Below are positions 46,068 through 54,773 of a stretch of DNA of 64,000 bases, piece by piece. The position numbers and the translations under genes were made by a program. The notes under the pieces are model-generated. The model was not told the DNA's origin. It searched no databases and saw only the letters and a program-made list of their open reading frames with translations. Numbering within the stretch: the first letter of the stretch is position 1; each line of letters begins with the position of its first letter. The stretch lies in contig JADLFM010000137.1 in NCBI GenBank assembly GCA_020845495.1, positions 62,001-126,000 of the forward strand. The letters are read 5' to 3'. Source of the DNA: Chloroflexota bacterium (GTDB lineage: Bacteria > Chloroflexota > UBA6077 > JACCZL01).

Positions 46068-46261
46068 CGAACGTGCCACCAGCGTGATGATGATGCAGAG
46101 AAGGCGCGAACAGCGCGTGTGCCCTCTCGAGCGTATTATGGCGGTTCCGCCCGCTCCCCTCGACCGGTTCACCCGCCCCTCGCTGCTCTCGACCGGCCAG
46201 TGACCGCCCTGATCCTTGCGAGCCGGCTCCGGCCTGCCCGATCATCATCAACCGATTCGCC

Positions 46262-47380
46262 GTGCAGACTGCCACGTCACTCCGCCCTGCCCTACCGCCC
46301 GAGCGGACGCCGCGCATCGGCCGGCTGCTGGCCGCACTGGTGCTGGCAGTGGCATGCGCGGCGTGCACGGTGTTGCCCCAGTCCGGCGGGCAGGCGCTGA
46401 CGCCCACGCCGGTCTCGCCGCCGCGCCCAACTGCCGAGCCGCCGGCGGCCGTCAGTACCTGGTACCTCGCAGCGCAGTCGGAGGGCGAGGTGCGGGTCTG
46501 GGGCACCTTCACCAGTCGGGAGAGGACCGGGCTCGACCAGGCATTCAAGCGTCGCTACCCGGAGGTCGGGATCGCCTGGCGGACCGGCACCGATCAGGGA
46601 ATCCTAAACGACGCACTCGTCGCGGCGCGGGACGGCAGTGATGCCTGGGACGTCGTGGTGGCCGACAGCGCGACGGCTCTCAAGTCGGCCGGACTAGCCG
46701 CCCGCTGGACGCCGCCCGAGGGGCGTGCGGTGGACCCGGCCGTCATCGATCCTGAAGGCGCCTGGTACGCGGCCGCCAAGACCTACTGGGTGCTCGAGTA
46801 CAACACCGCCCAGGTAGCATTTCAGGATCGTCCGCGCAGCTACGAGGCGTTGCGCGACCCTCGCTACGACGGGCGGCTTAGTGCCGTCGAGGACGCGACG
46901 ACTTGGCTGCGCGGCATGATCGCCAGCCGAGGTCGGGATCCGGCCCTCGACGTGCTCCATCCGCTGGCTCAGCAGGCCGTCGTAGTGCGCCCCGATGCGC
47001 CCACGGTATCAGCCTTCATCGCGGCAGGGCGTGAGGCAGTGGCCATCGCGAATCGCCTGGATGCCATCGAGCGGGACCGGCGGGCCGGCGCCATGGTTAG
47101 CTGGGTCGCTATCGAGCCGGTCGTCGTGCAGCCGCTGGCCGTGGTCGTCTCAGCTCGCACGGACCGCCCGAACGCGGCGCGCCTGTTCGCCAACTTTCTG
47201 CTGTCGAGGGATGCCCAGGCGGTGCTCGCCGAGGAGGGCCGAGTCACGAGCCGCACGGACTTCGAGACCGACCCCCCGAATCTCGTGTTGGGGATCAAGA
47301 CCCAGGTGACCCTGCCTCCGGAGGGCGCAGAGGCACGCCATCTGCGCGACCTGTACGTGAATCTCTGGCGCCCTCGGTAG
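46262..47380 (+). CDS. Iron-type ABC binding lipoprotein (AfuA/FbpA-like, family 1), orphan
   Basis: 372 residues from GTG 46262. The N-terminus is a lipoprotein signal with candidate acylation cysteines C32 or C35 (AVACAAC). The mature protein resembles ferric/putrescine-type binding proteins: VWGTFTSRERTGLDQAFKRR, DAWDVVVADS, YWVLEYNTAQVAF and ARLFANFLLSRDAQAVLAEEG. No permease or ATPase genes are near, so it may deliver to a system encoded elsewhere. It is divergent from cbiX, which hints at, but does not prove, a metal link. Confidence 0.82.
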   Translation: MQTATSLRPALPPERTPRIGRLLAALVLAVACAACTVLPQSGGQALTPTPVSPPRPTAEPPAAVSTWYLAAQSEGEVRVWGTFTSRERTGLDQAFKRRYPEVGIAWRTGTDQGILNDALVAARDGSDAWDVVVADSATALKSAGLAARWTPPEGRAVDPAVIDPEGAWYAAAKTYWVLEYNTAQVAFQDRPRSYEALRDPRYDGRLSAVEDATTWLRGMIASRGRDPALDVLHPLAQQAVVVRPDAPTVSAFIAAGREAVAIANRLDAIERDRRAGAMVSWVAIEPVVVQPLAVVVSARTDRPNAARLFANFLLSRDAQAVLAEEGRVTSRTDFETDPPNLVLGIKTQVTLPPEGAEARHLRDLYVNLWRPR

Positions 47381-47448
47381 CCGCTGCACACCGTCGACGT
47401 GTTGCTGAGGCGGCCGGCGAGCACCTATGCTTCCAAGAGGTTGCCCTC

Positions 47449-48804
47449 GTGGCAGCCACGTGGGCGAGGGCGGAGCGCGTGCATTCCGAATGTAGCGGTG
47501 AGGCAGTTCGAGCATGGGCGGAGCGCCATAGCGGGCGCGCCAGCGATGGGCAGCCGGCGGAGCCCGCCGACCTGTCTGACTACGGTATCCAGCGGACGAC
47601 GCTCGGGAACGGGATCGCGGTGCTCTCGCGTCACGTTCCCGATCCTGACATCGTCGCCATCTGCATCGGTGTGCGGGCCGGGGCGCGCTTCGAGGACGAC
47701 GTCACGGCCGGTGTCACCAAGTTCCTCGAAAAGCTGTACCTCCAGGGCACCGAACGGCGGCCCGGGCCGGATCTCGTCCAACGCCCGATCACGGTGCGCG
47801 GCGGCTCGCTCTCGACGCTCGCCGGCTCGGAGCTCGTCTTGTTGCAAGCGCAGGTGCGGTCCGCCGACCTGGATGTGATGCTCGACGTTCTTAGCGACGT
47901 CGTTCTGCATTCGACGTTCACACCTGAGCGTATCGAGAACGAGGCGCGGGTGATCCTCGAAGAGTTGAACGCCCGCCGCGCCAACCCGAACGTGCTGGCG
48001 GCCGACCTGTTCTTCAAGACGGTCTTCGCCGGGCACCCCCTCGCGCGGCTCGCCGCCGGCGACCTCGAAAACACGCCCCGCCTGACTCGCGACACCATCG
48101 TTGGCTACCGGAACCGGTACGCGGTCGGGCACAACACCGTCATCGCCGTGGCTGGGAATCTCCCCACCGATCGAGCCTTCGCCCACATCGAGACCATGTT
48201 CGGCGCGATGCCTGCTGGCGAAGCAGCGCCGCCCTCGAACGTGCCGCCGCCAGCCGCCCGTCACGAGCGAGTGGCTGAGAAGGCCGGCAGCGCACAGGCG
48301 CGCGTCATCCTCGGCGGACCACTACCCGGGCTCCGCAACGACGTCCGGTTTCCGCTCAGCGTCGCCAACGCCATCCTCGGCGGCTCGGGCTTCCGTCTCT
48401 TCCGTGAAATCCGGGATCTGCGCGGGCTATCGTACGATCCCTCGCCGGGCATGTCACAGTTCCCAGACGCTGGCATCTGGCTGACCTCGGCAGGAACCGA
48501 TCCGGTGAACGTCGAGACCGTCGCCGATCTGCTGACCCGCGAGGTCCGGCGGCTCAGCGAGGAGCCGATCTCGGCCGGCGACCTCGAGAACGCGAAGAAC
48601 TACCTGGAGGGCAGCCTGGTGCTCGGCCTCGAGACGCCGGCCGCCCAGGCAGGCCAGATGGTCCGCGACGAGGTCTTCGGATCGCCAGTCTTGTCGGCGG
48701 CACACCGCCTTGGCATCCGACGTGTCACCGCTGACGACGTGCTGGAGGCCGCGCGCACCTATCTTCGCCCGGAGGACGGAACCCTGGTGGTGGTGCAGCC
48801 ATGA
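47449..48804 (+). CDS. M16-family peptidase subunit, catalytically inactive (KxxEK)
   Basis: A 451-residue M16/insulinase-fold protein. Where active members have HFLEHMxFKGT, this one has GVTKFLEKLYLQGT: both zinc-binding histidines are lysine (K91, K95), so it cannot bind zinc in the usual way. The rest of the fold is preserved, including RVILEELNARRANP and FRLFREIRDLRGLSYDPSPG. It is the non-catalytic partner of the next gene, as alpha subunits are for mitochondrial and some bacterial M16B peptidases. The GTG start at 47449 is uncertain because 45 residues precede the fold. Confidence 0.9.
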   Translation: MAATWARAERVHSECSGEAVRAWAERHSGRASDGQPAEPADLSDYGIQRTTLGNGIAVLSRHVPDPDIVAICIGVRAGARFEDDVTAGVTKFLEKLYLQGTERRPGPDLVQRPITVRGGSLSTLAGSELVLLQAQVRSADLDVMLDVLSDVVLHSTFTPERIENEARVILEELNARRANPNVLAADLFFKTVFAGHPLARLAAGDLENTPRLTRDTIVGYRNRYAVGHNTVIAVAGNLPTDRAFAHIETMFGAMPAGEAAPPSNVPPPAARHERVAEKAGSAQARVILGGPLPGLRNDVRFPLSVANAILGGSGFRLFREIRDLRGLSYDPSPGMSQFPDAGIWLTSAGTDPVNVETVADLLTREVRRLSEEPISAGDLENAKNYLEGSLVLGLETPAAQAGQMVRDEVFGSPVLSAAHRLGIRRVTADDVLEAARTYLRPEDGTLVVVQP

Positions 48805-50033
48805 GTGACGATACCAGGCGCAGCGATCTCCCAAACGGCATGGTCGTGCTCACTCGGGAGCGGCCCTACGCTGACGTGACCGCGGTCAGCATCAGCGTGC
48901 GAGGCGGCTCGCGCAACGAGCACGAGAGCACGGTCGGTGCGGCGCACTTCATGGAGCACATGTTCTTCCAGGGGACGCCCACCCGTCCAACAGCAGAGGC
49001 GATCTTCACGCCGATCAGTGCGCGCGGTGGCTGGCTGAACGCCTACACGTCCTTCGAGAATATCAACTTCCAGGCTGTCGTCCGCAACGCCGACTTCGGC
49101 CTCGCGCTCGACACGCTGGCGGACATGCTCGTCAACTCCCTGTTCGCGGCCGAGCGGATCGACAAAGAGCGCCAGGTCGTCCTCGAAGAGTTGATCCGAG
49201 GGAAAAACGAGCCACGGCGGTACGCCGTCGAGTTGTTCTTCCGCGCCGTCTGGGACGAGCATCCGGCCCGCAACCTTCCCATCGGCAGTCGTGAGACGCT
49301 GAACAACTCGGACCGGTCCGTCCTGATGGCCTTCCGCGGCGAGCATTTCCTGGCGAGCAACATGTTCGCCTCGGTGGTTGGAGATCAGCATCACGAAGAC
49401 GTAGCCGAGCGGATCGCGACGGCCTTCAGCGCCATGCCAACCGGCCCGAGACCGGTCTATCCAACGGCCCCGGTGCCGCCGGCAAAGCGCCGGCTGGTAG
49501 AGGACATGACGTCTGGCCGTCAGGCGCAGGTGATCCTCGGACTGCCGGCGCCCGGCGCGGACGCCGCCGATACCTACGCGCTCGACGTCCTGAGCGCCAC
49601 GCTCGGCGAAGTCGGACGGCGGCTCACCACCGAGATCCGCGACCGACGCGGGCTCGCGTCCGGGGTCGGCTCGTCCTACAGCACCCTGTCTGACGTCGGC
49701 TGCTGGTACGCGATGGTGGGCACGTCGCCGGCCAACGTCGACACCGTTCTCGACCTCATCAGGGCTGAGATGGTGCGCATTCGTCAGGACGGGGTGACGC
49801 CGGCTGAAGTCGCGGACGCACAGAGCTACATCGAAGGGCGGACGGTTCTGGGCCTCCAAACGAGCATTGCCTACGCGCAGTATCTCGCCGACCGCGAAGC
49901 CATCGGAGTAGAGCCGCCGCTCGACGAGTACCTGCGACGCGTCGCGAGCGTCACGGCCGACGACGTTGCCCGAGTAGCGAACGCCTATCTCGATCCTGAC
50001 GCCACCACCACAGTCATCTTGCGGCCGGCCTAG
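48801..50033 (+). CDS. M16-family zinc metallopeptidase, catalytic subunit
   Basis: 410 residues from ATG 48801, overlapping the upstream stop (ATGA). The zinc site HxxEH is intact in GAAHFMEHMFFQGT (H49, E52, H53), with the third ligand expected in ERQVVLEELIRG (about residue 128). The C-terminal half has GRRLTTEIRDRRGLASGVGSSYS. Together with the inactive partner upstream it should form a heterodimeric M16B peptidase that degrades or processes short peptides. No signal peptide is visible, so it is probably cytoplasmic. Confidence 0.95.
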   Translation: MSDDTRRSDLPNGMVVLTRERPYADVTAVSISVRGGSRNEHESTVGAAHFMEHMFFQGTPTRPTAEAIFTPISARGGWLNAYTSFENINFQAVVRNADFGLALDTLADMLVNSLFAAERIDKERQVVLEELIRGKNEPRRYAVELFFRAVWDEHPARNLPIGSRETLNNSDRSVLMAFRGEHFLASNMFASVVGDQHHEDVAERIATAFSAMPTGPRPVYPTAPVPPAKRRLVEDMTSGRQAQVILGLPAPGADAADTYALDVLSATLGEVGRRLTTEIRDRRGLASGVGSSYSTLSDVGCWYAMVGTSPANVDTVLDLIRAEMVRIRQDGVTPAEVADAQSYIEGRTVLGLQTSIAYAQYLADREAIGVEPPLDEYLRRVASVTADDVARVANAYLDPDATTTVILRPA

Positions 50034-50187
50034 CTCCACCCGTCGAACCTGCCGTTCGAGCTGAATCTGCCGTTCGGGGCATCAGTTCGAGTCCTCACAG
50101 CACTAAAGGCATGCTGGTGTAGGCGCGTGGTACCCTGCCCGACGGTATCGGGCGGGCACCGAGCGTACCCGCCGCTGGAGAGCAGGG

Positions 50188-51675
50188 GTGACGTCAGCCG
50201 CCATCACGCCGGGAACCGAGCGTCGCTGGATCTTCTTCGTCATGGCGGCGCTCAGCCTGCTCATGTTCTCGATCGACGGGACCATCGTCGCCGTCGCCCT
50301 GCCGACGTTGATCGTGGACTTGAATACCAGCCTGGTCTGGGCCGGCTGGACGCTAACCGGCTACATGCTGACCCAGACGGTCATGATGCCGATCGTTGGC
50401 AAGCTTGCCGAGCAGTTCGGGCAGATGCGGGTCTTCCTGATCTGCGTGTTCCTGTTCACCCTCGGCTCGCTGCTCTGCGGGCTGGCTCCCAACGTCTACG
50501 TCTTGATCTTCTGTCGGGTGCTCCAGGCGCTCGGGGGCGGCGGGTTCCTGCCGTCGGCGACCGGGATCGTCGCGCAGCAGTTCCCGGAGACCCGCAGCCG
50601 GATGATCGGGCTGTTCGCCTCGATCTTCCCGATAGGCGGCATCATTGGCCCGAACCTCGGCGGGGCGATCATCGAGCATTTCGGCTGGCGTGAGATCTTC
50701 CTGATCAACGTCCCGATTGGCGTGCTCGTGATCGCACTTCTGGCCCGTCAGGCTCGCGCACAGACACCGGCAACCGACCGTCCAAAGATGCGCCGTAGCC
50801 TGGACATCATCGGTGCTGCCACGTTCGCGGGGATGGTAGTGAGCCTCCTGGGAGCGCTGACGCTGCTCGGGGACAATCCAGCCTTCGTCGCGTCGCCATT
50901 GTTCTGGCTACTGGTCGGCGGGAGCACCGTGCTGCTGGTTGTGTTTCTCTGGCAAGAGCGGCGCGCCCGCGATCCGGTCCTCGACGTCAGCCTCGTCGGG
51001 CGGCATCCGTTCCTGGTAGTGAACGTCTACAACCTGCTCACCGGCGCCTGTACCCAGGGGTTCTTTTCGTTCGTGCCCTACTACGTGACGGTCCAGTACG
51101 GCATGGGGCCGATGGAGAGCGGCGCGATCCTGACGCCGCGCTCGCTGGTCATGATCGTCATCTCAACCAGCACCAGCTTCTTCTTGCTCCGTCTCGGCTA
51201 CCGTCTGCCGATGCTAGGTGGACTGTTGTGCGTGGTCGGCACGCTGCTCATTCTTGGGCAGGGGTACAGCAGCCTGACGCTCGGAGATCTCCAGACCGGG
51301 CCGCTCCCGATCCTCCTCTTTGCGATGGCGCTGTCCGGTCTGGGCATGGGACTGTTGGTGCCCTCCTCGAACAACGCGGCCCTGGACCTGCTGCCCGAGC
51401 GTGCCGCCGTCATCTCTGGCATCCGCGGACTCTTCCGCTCGACCGGCGGCGTCATCGGCACGGCCACCATCGTCATGTGGCTGGAGATGAGTCCGGACAA
51501 GGCGGCCGGCATGCGCGAAGTCTTTACGGTGCTCGGCTTCCTGATGCTCTCCACGACGCCGCTGGTGTTTCTGATCCCGGACATCGCACGCGAGAACCGA
51601 CTTGCTGCAAGGAGTCAGGAGCCCTCCGCTCCGGATAACCTGGCAACGCCTACGCCTGCCCGCTCGAAGGGCTGA
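50188..51675 (+). CDS. MFS transporter, DHA2 (EmrB/QacA) family
   Basis: A 495-residue transporter with about 14 membrane helices. Helix 1 contains LLMFSIDGTIVAVALPTL, the D-x-T-I-V-x-V-A-L-P motif D1 of the 14-helix drug:H+ antiporters; motif A is GKLAEQFGQMR, and GPNLGGAIIEHFGWREIFLINVPIG is motif C plus the following loop. It probably exports a hydrophobic compound. The GTG start at 50188 has GGAG about eight bases upstream. Convergent with birA. Confidence 0.92.
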   Translation: MTSAAITPGTERRWIFFVMAALSLLMFSIDGTIVAVALPTLIVDLNTSLVWAGWTLTGYMLTQTVMMPIVGKLAEQFGQMRVFLICVFLFTLGSLLCGLAPNVYVLIFCRVLQALGGGGFLPSATGIVAQQFPETRSRMIGLFASIFPIGGIIGPNLGGAIIEHFGWREIFLINVPIGVLVIALLARQARAQTPATDRPKMRRSLDIIGAATFAGMVVSLLGALTLLGDNPAFVASPLFWLLVGGSTVLLVVFLWQERRARDPVLDVSLVGRHPFLVVNVYNLLTGACTQGFFSFVPYYVTVQYGMGPMESGAILTPRSLVMIVISTSTSFFLLRLGYRLPMLGGLLCVVGTLLILGQGYSSLTLGDLQTGPLPILLFAMALSGLGMGLLVPSSNNAALDLLPERAAVISGIRGLFRSTGGVIGTATIVMWLEMSPDKAAGMREVFTVLGFLMLSTTPLVFLIPDIARENRLAARSQEPSAPDNLATPTPARSKG

Positions 51676-51859
51676 CGCGAGCTGCTGCGGAGTCGGGCGT
51701 CAGATCGGCGTGATGCTCTCAGACCACCCCGATTCCCGTGGCGCGCCACGCCGCCACCAGGTGCGCCGCCCTCCCGTCGTCCGATCCGCTCGGAGCACGG
51801 CTAGCTCAGGCCGTATCGTGCGCAGAGTACCCGCGACGCCCGCGAGTGACCCGGCGCAG

Positions 51860-52621
51860 TCAGGGGAGGATCTCGCCGGCGACGATGCGCCGTTCTTCGC
51901 CGCCGTCCATGCGGACGACCAGCGCGCCGTCCGGATCGGCCCCAAGGATGACGGCCTGAATCTCGTCGGCCCCGTCGTGCAGGCGGATCCGCTGACTGCG
52001 ACCCCAGAGCCGGCCGTTCCAGGCGGTCCAGATGCCGCGCTCGATGTCCCGCGCCGGCAGCCGCAGCCAGGAATCGAAGCGCTCGAGCAGAAGTACCAGC
52101 AACTCGCCGCGATGGACCGGGCGGCCGGCCTCGATGGCGAGCGACGTCGCGTGCGGAAGGTCGGCGAAGTCGGCGGCTGTGAGGTTGACGTTGGTGCCGA
52201 CACCCACCACCATCGCACGCTCGCGGCCGTCATCAGACAACTCCGCGAGCACGCCGGCCGTCTTCTTGTCCTCGATGAGGACGTCGTTAGGCCACTTGAT
52301 AGCCGGCTCCAGCGCAAGCAGCCGCTCGACGGCCTCGCAGAGCGCCACGGCCGCGAGCATGGTGAAGGTGAAAGGCGGCGCATCGGCTCGGCGCAGCAGC
52401 ACGCTCATCAGCAAGCTCGCCCCCGGCCGGCTCTGCCAGACCCGGCCGTGTCGGCCGCGCCCCCTGGTCTGATAGTCAGCGACGAACACCGATTGATCCG
52501 GCCAACCCTGGCGGGCAGCCTCACGTGCCAGATCGTTCGTAGACTCGACGGCCGGCTCGTGGAGAACCTGCCAGCCCGGCGGAAGCGCGGCGTGCTCCAG
52601 AAAGCGCCCGAGGTCGTCCAT
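51860..52621 (-). CDS. birA: Biotin-[acetyl-CoA-carboxylase] ligase
   Basis: BirA activates biotin to biotinyl-AMP and attaches it to the carboxyl carrier protein. The 253-residue protein has VESTNDLAREAARQG, the ATP/biotin motif GRGRHGRVWQSRPGASLLMSV, KWPNDVLIEDKKTAGVLAE and VVGVGTNVN, plus the small C-terminal domain. There is no N-terminal helix-turn-helix, so it is a monofunctional enzyme without repressor role. The ATG at 52621 coincides with the transcription start expected from the TATACT at 52633-52628. The mRNA is therefore likely leaderless. A longer frame upstream has no family similarity. Confidence 0.95.
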   Translation of the reverse strand: MDDLGRFLEHAALPPGWQVLHEPAVESTNDLAREAARQGWPDQSVFVADYQTRGRGRHGRVWQSRPGASLLMSVLLRRADAPPFTFTMLAAVALCEAVERLLALEPAIKWPNDVLIEDKKTAGVLAELSDDGRERAMVVGVGTNVNLTAADFADLPHATSLAIEAGRPVHRGELLVLLLERFDSWLRLPARDIERGIWTAWNGRLWGRSQRIRLHDGADEIQAVILGADPDGALVVRMDGGEERRIVAGEILP

Positions 52622-52627
52622 GACCCG

Positions 52628-52633
52628 AGTATA
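52628..52633 (-). promoter_or_regulatory. -10 element TATACT of birA, leaderless start predicted
   Basis: TATACTCGGGTC immediately precedes the ATG on the minus strand; the last base of the -10 is six bases from the start codon. No ribosome binding site exists. A convincing -35 is absent. Confidence 0.55.
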
Positions 52634-52859
52634 TCGAGTGGCGAGACGGCAGCGATCGACCTTCAGCTTTCCGTCATCAGGAGTGGTTGCTCGGTTACCC
52701 GCCAGCCCTGAGTCCTGCCTGCTGACTCCTGAACGCTCGCCTCCCGTGCCACTGGCGCGCCCGCTCGGCGATCGACTACACCAATACCGAGGTGAAAAAG
52801 CAGATGCCCCCAGGTTATGACGATGTAGTTCCCTCCGTGGCTTTGGTTTAGGCTGAGGC

Positions 52860-53492
52860 GTGACCGACTCCAACACGCTGCCGTTCCTGCTCGTAGGAAC
52901 GACGAGCCTGGGCAAGATTCGCGAGCTCCGTGCACTGCTGGCCGGCGTGCCCGCGCGGGTCGTCGTACCTGGTGACCTGGGCATCGATCTGGACGTCGCG
53001 GAAGGCGACGACTCCTTCGCCGAGAACGCTGTCCTCAAGGCGCGAGCCTACCAGCACGCAAGCGGTATCCTGACCCTTGCCGAGGACTCCGGCTTCGAGG
53101 TGGACGCGCTCGGCGGGGAGCCGGGGGTGCGCTCGGCACGCTGGGGTAACACCGATGACTACGAGATCAAGAACCGGCTGATCCTCGAACGACTCACCGG
53201 CGTGCCGCCGGAGCGGCGCGGCTGCCGTTACGTCTGCGTGCTGGCCGTCGCGACGCCGGATGGCCGCGTCTATCGGCAATCTGGCGCCTGTGAGGGTCAG
53301 GTCGCCGATGAACCCCGTGGGGACGGCGGCTTCGGCTACGACCCGATCTTTTTCGTCCCGCACCTGGGACAGACGATGGCAGAGATCTCCCTCGTCGAGA
53401 AGGATCGGATCAGCCACCGAGGTCGGGCCGTGCGGGCTGCCCTCCCACTTCTGCGAGCGCTTCTCGCAGGCCAGAGTCCGCCGTCAGGCTGA
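52860..53492 (+). CDS. rdgB: XTP/dITP diphosphatase (RdgB/HAM1)
   Basis: The enzyme hydrolyses deaminated purine triphosphates such as dITP and XTP, cleaning the nucleotide pool. The 210-residue protein shows the family start LLVGTTSLGKIRELRALL, the FAENAVLKARAYQ motif, the metal-binding LAEDSGFEVDALGGEPGVRS, and the C-terminal GFGYDPIFFVPHLG and SHRGRAVRA. GTG 52860 is the start; no clear ribosome binding site is visible beyond a GAGG just before it. Divergent from birA across a 238-base spacer without a gene. Confidence 0.95.
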   Translation: MTDSNTLPFLLVGTTSLGKIRELRALLAGVPARVVVPGDLGIDLDVAEGDDSFAENAVLKARAYQHASGILTLAEDSGFEVDALGGEPGVRSARWGNTDDYEIKNRLILERLTGVPPERRGCRYVCVLAVATPDGRVYRQSGACEGQVADEPRGDGGFGYDPIFFVPHLGQTMAEISLVEKDRISHRGRAVRAALPLLRALLAGQSPPSG

Positions 53493-53625
53493 TCCGCCCG
53501 TGTCACGCTGGGGCGTCGGGGGCGCTCGAAGCACAGTCGACGAGGCTGCCGCTCGAGGCGCGGTGACGGCTGGCGAGGGTGCGGCGCAGGCATCGCCCCG
53601 TTTCCTGGCGTATCGTCGTGGGCTA

Positions 53626-54576
53626 TCACCCGCCGTCCTCTCGGAAGATGCTCAGCGGCAGGAACGCCGAGACGACCCAGTTCGGTGCGCCGACGACCTC
53701 GCTGATCTTCAGATCGACCGCCACGCTGCACAGGACGTAGGCTTCCTCTGGCGACAGGCCGTGGGCGCGGCCGAGGTAGCGGATCATGTTGCGAGTCGCC
53801 GCCCTGGTGGCCGCCATCAAGTCCGGTGCCACGCCGGTCGTAGCGTGCCAGCCGGCCGCGTTGGTCTTCGCCAGCAGCGGCCCACTCGTCCGCAACTCGG
53901 GCGCGGCCAGGCGAAAGTCGCGGCGCAGGCTGAGCCGCAGGGTCGCGGTCATGCCCGTCTCGATGGCCGTGACGCAGACCTCTCCGTCCCCCTGCGCGGC
54001 ATGGGCATCGCCAACCGAGAACAGGGCACCCTCGACCTCGATCGGCAGCCACAAGGTCGACCCGACGGTGAGTTGCTTGACGTCCAGGTTCCCGCCGACT
54101 CGACGGGGTGGCATGGTCGAATGCTCGCCCGGCTCGGCCGGCGCCACGCCCATCACGCCGCAGAACGGCTCGAGCGGCACTTCGATGCCCGGCTTGAAGG
54201 TCGCCATGGTGCCATGTGAGAGATCCCAGATCTTCAAGTACGGCTCGGGAAAATCCTCCGGCAGCAAGCCGTAGCCGGGCGCGATCTTGGTGTATCCCCA
54301 GTCCCAGGGCTGGAGTGCCAGGATCTCGATCTGAAGCACGTCGCCGGGAAGGGCGCCACGGACCGCGACCGGCCCGTTCAGAGCGTGGCCCTTCGCCGAG
54401 TAGTGAGGGACGTCCTGGTGGGTTGACTGAGGCGTGAAGTAGTTGTTCGCACCCCCTCGGATCTGGAACGTGACGACCTCGCCAGAATCGATCTCGAGCC
54501 GGGGCGAGAGCGAGTTGTCCCAGACCTGGTGGATGATGCTGTCGTCGAGGAAGTGGGCGGCAGCCGAGGTGGACAT
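53626..54576 (-). CDS. Acetamidase/formamidase family protein
   Basis: 316 residues from ATG 54576, with AGGAGGG upstream. The FmdA_AmdA family shows GPVAVRGALPGDVLQIEIL, the block PFCGVMGVAPAEPGEHST near the middle, GGNLDVKQLTVGSTLWLPI, the metal-linked SVGDAHAAQGDGEVC and the C-terminal LCSVAVDLKISEVV. Members hydrolyse formamide, acetamide or related short amides to ammonia and acid. The exact amide is unknown. A long antisense-like frame on the same strand is a shadow. Confidence 0.93.
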   Translation of the reverse strand: MSTSAAAHFLDDSIIHQVWDNSLSPRLEIDSGEVVTFQIRGGANNYFTPQSTHQDVPHYSAKGHALNGPVAVRGALPGDVLQIEILALQPWDWGYTKIAPGYGLLPEDFPEPYLKIWDLSHGTMATFKPGIEVPLEPFCGVMGVAPAEPGEHSTMPPRRVGGNLDVKQLTVGSTLWLPIEVEGALFSVGDAHAAQGDGEVCVTAIETGMTATLRLSLRRDFRLAAPELRTSGPLLAKTNAAGWHATTGVAPDLMAATRAATRNMIRYLGRAHGLSPEEAYVLCSVAVDLKISEVVGAPNWVVSAFLPLSIFREDGG

Positions 54577-54773
54577 TCCGTTCCCTCCTGCCGCAGTGTA
54601 CTGGCTCAGCCGTGAACAATCGGAGACGTGCTCTACTCTGCTCGGCCACCCGGGCACCCGGGAAGTCGTAGCCCCAGCCGGCGAGCATCCCATATACTCG
54701 GCGCTGGCGCAGCACGCGCCAACTCCCGAGGCCGCTTTCTTCCGGGCGACCCCGCCACTCCCGCGGAGCCCTC

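Noticed and set aside
53336..54715. 459-codon minus-strand frame overlapping the acetamidase gene
   Set aside because: Same strand but different frame from a conserved FmdA-type enzyme; low-complexity arginine-rich peptide typical of GC-rich shadows.
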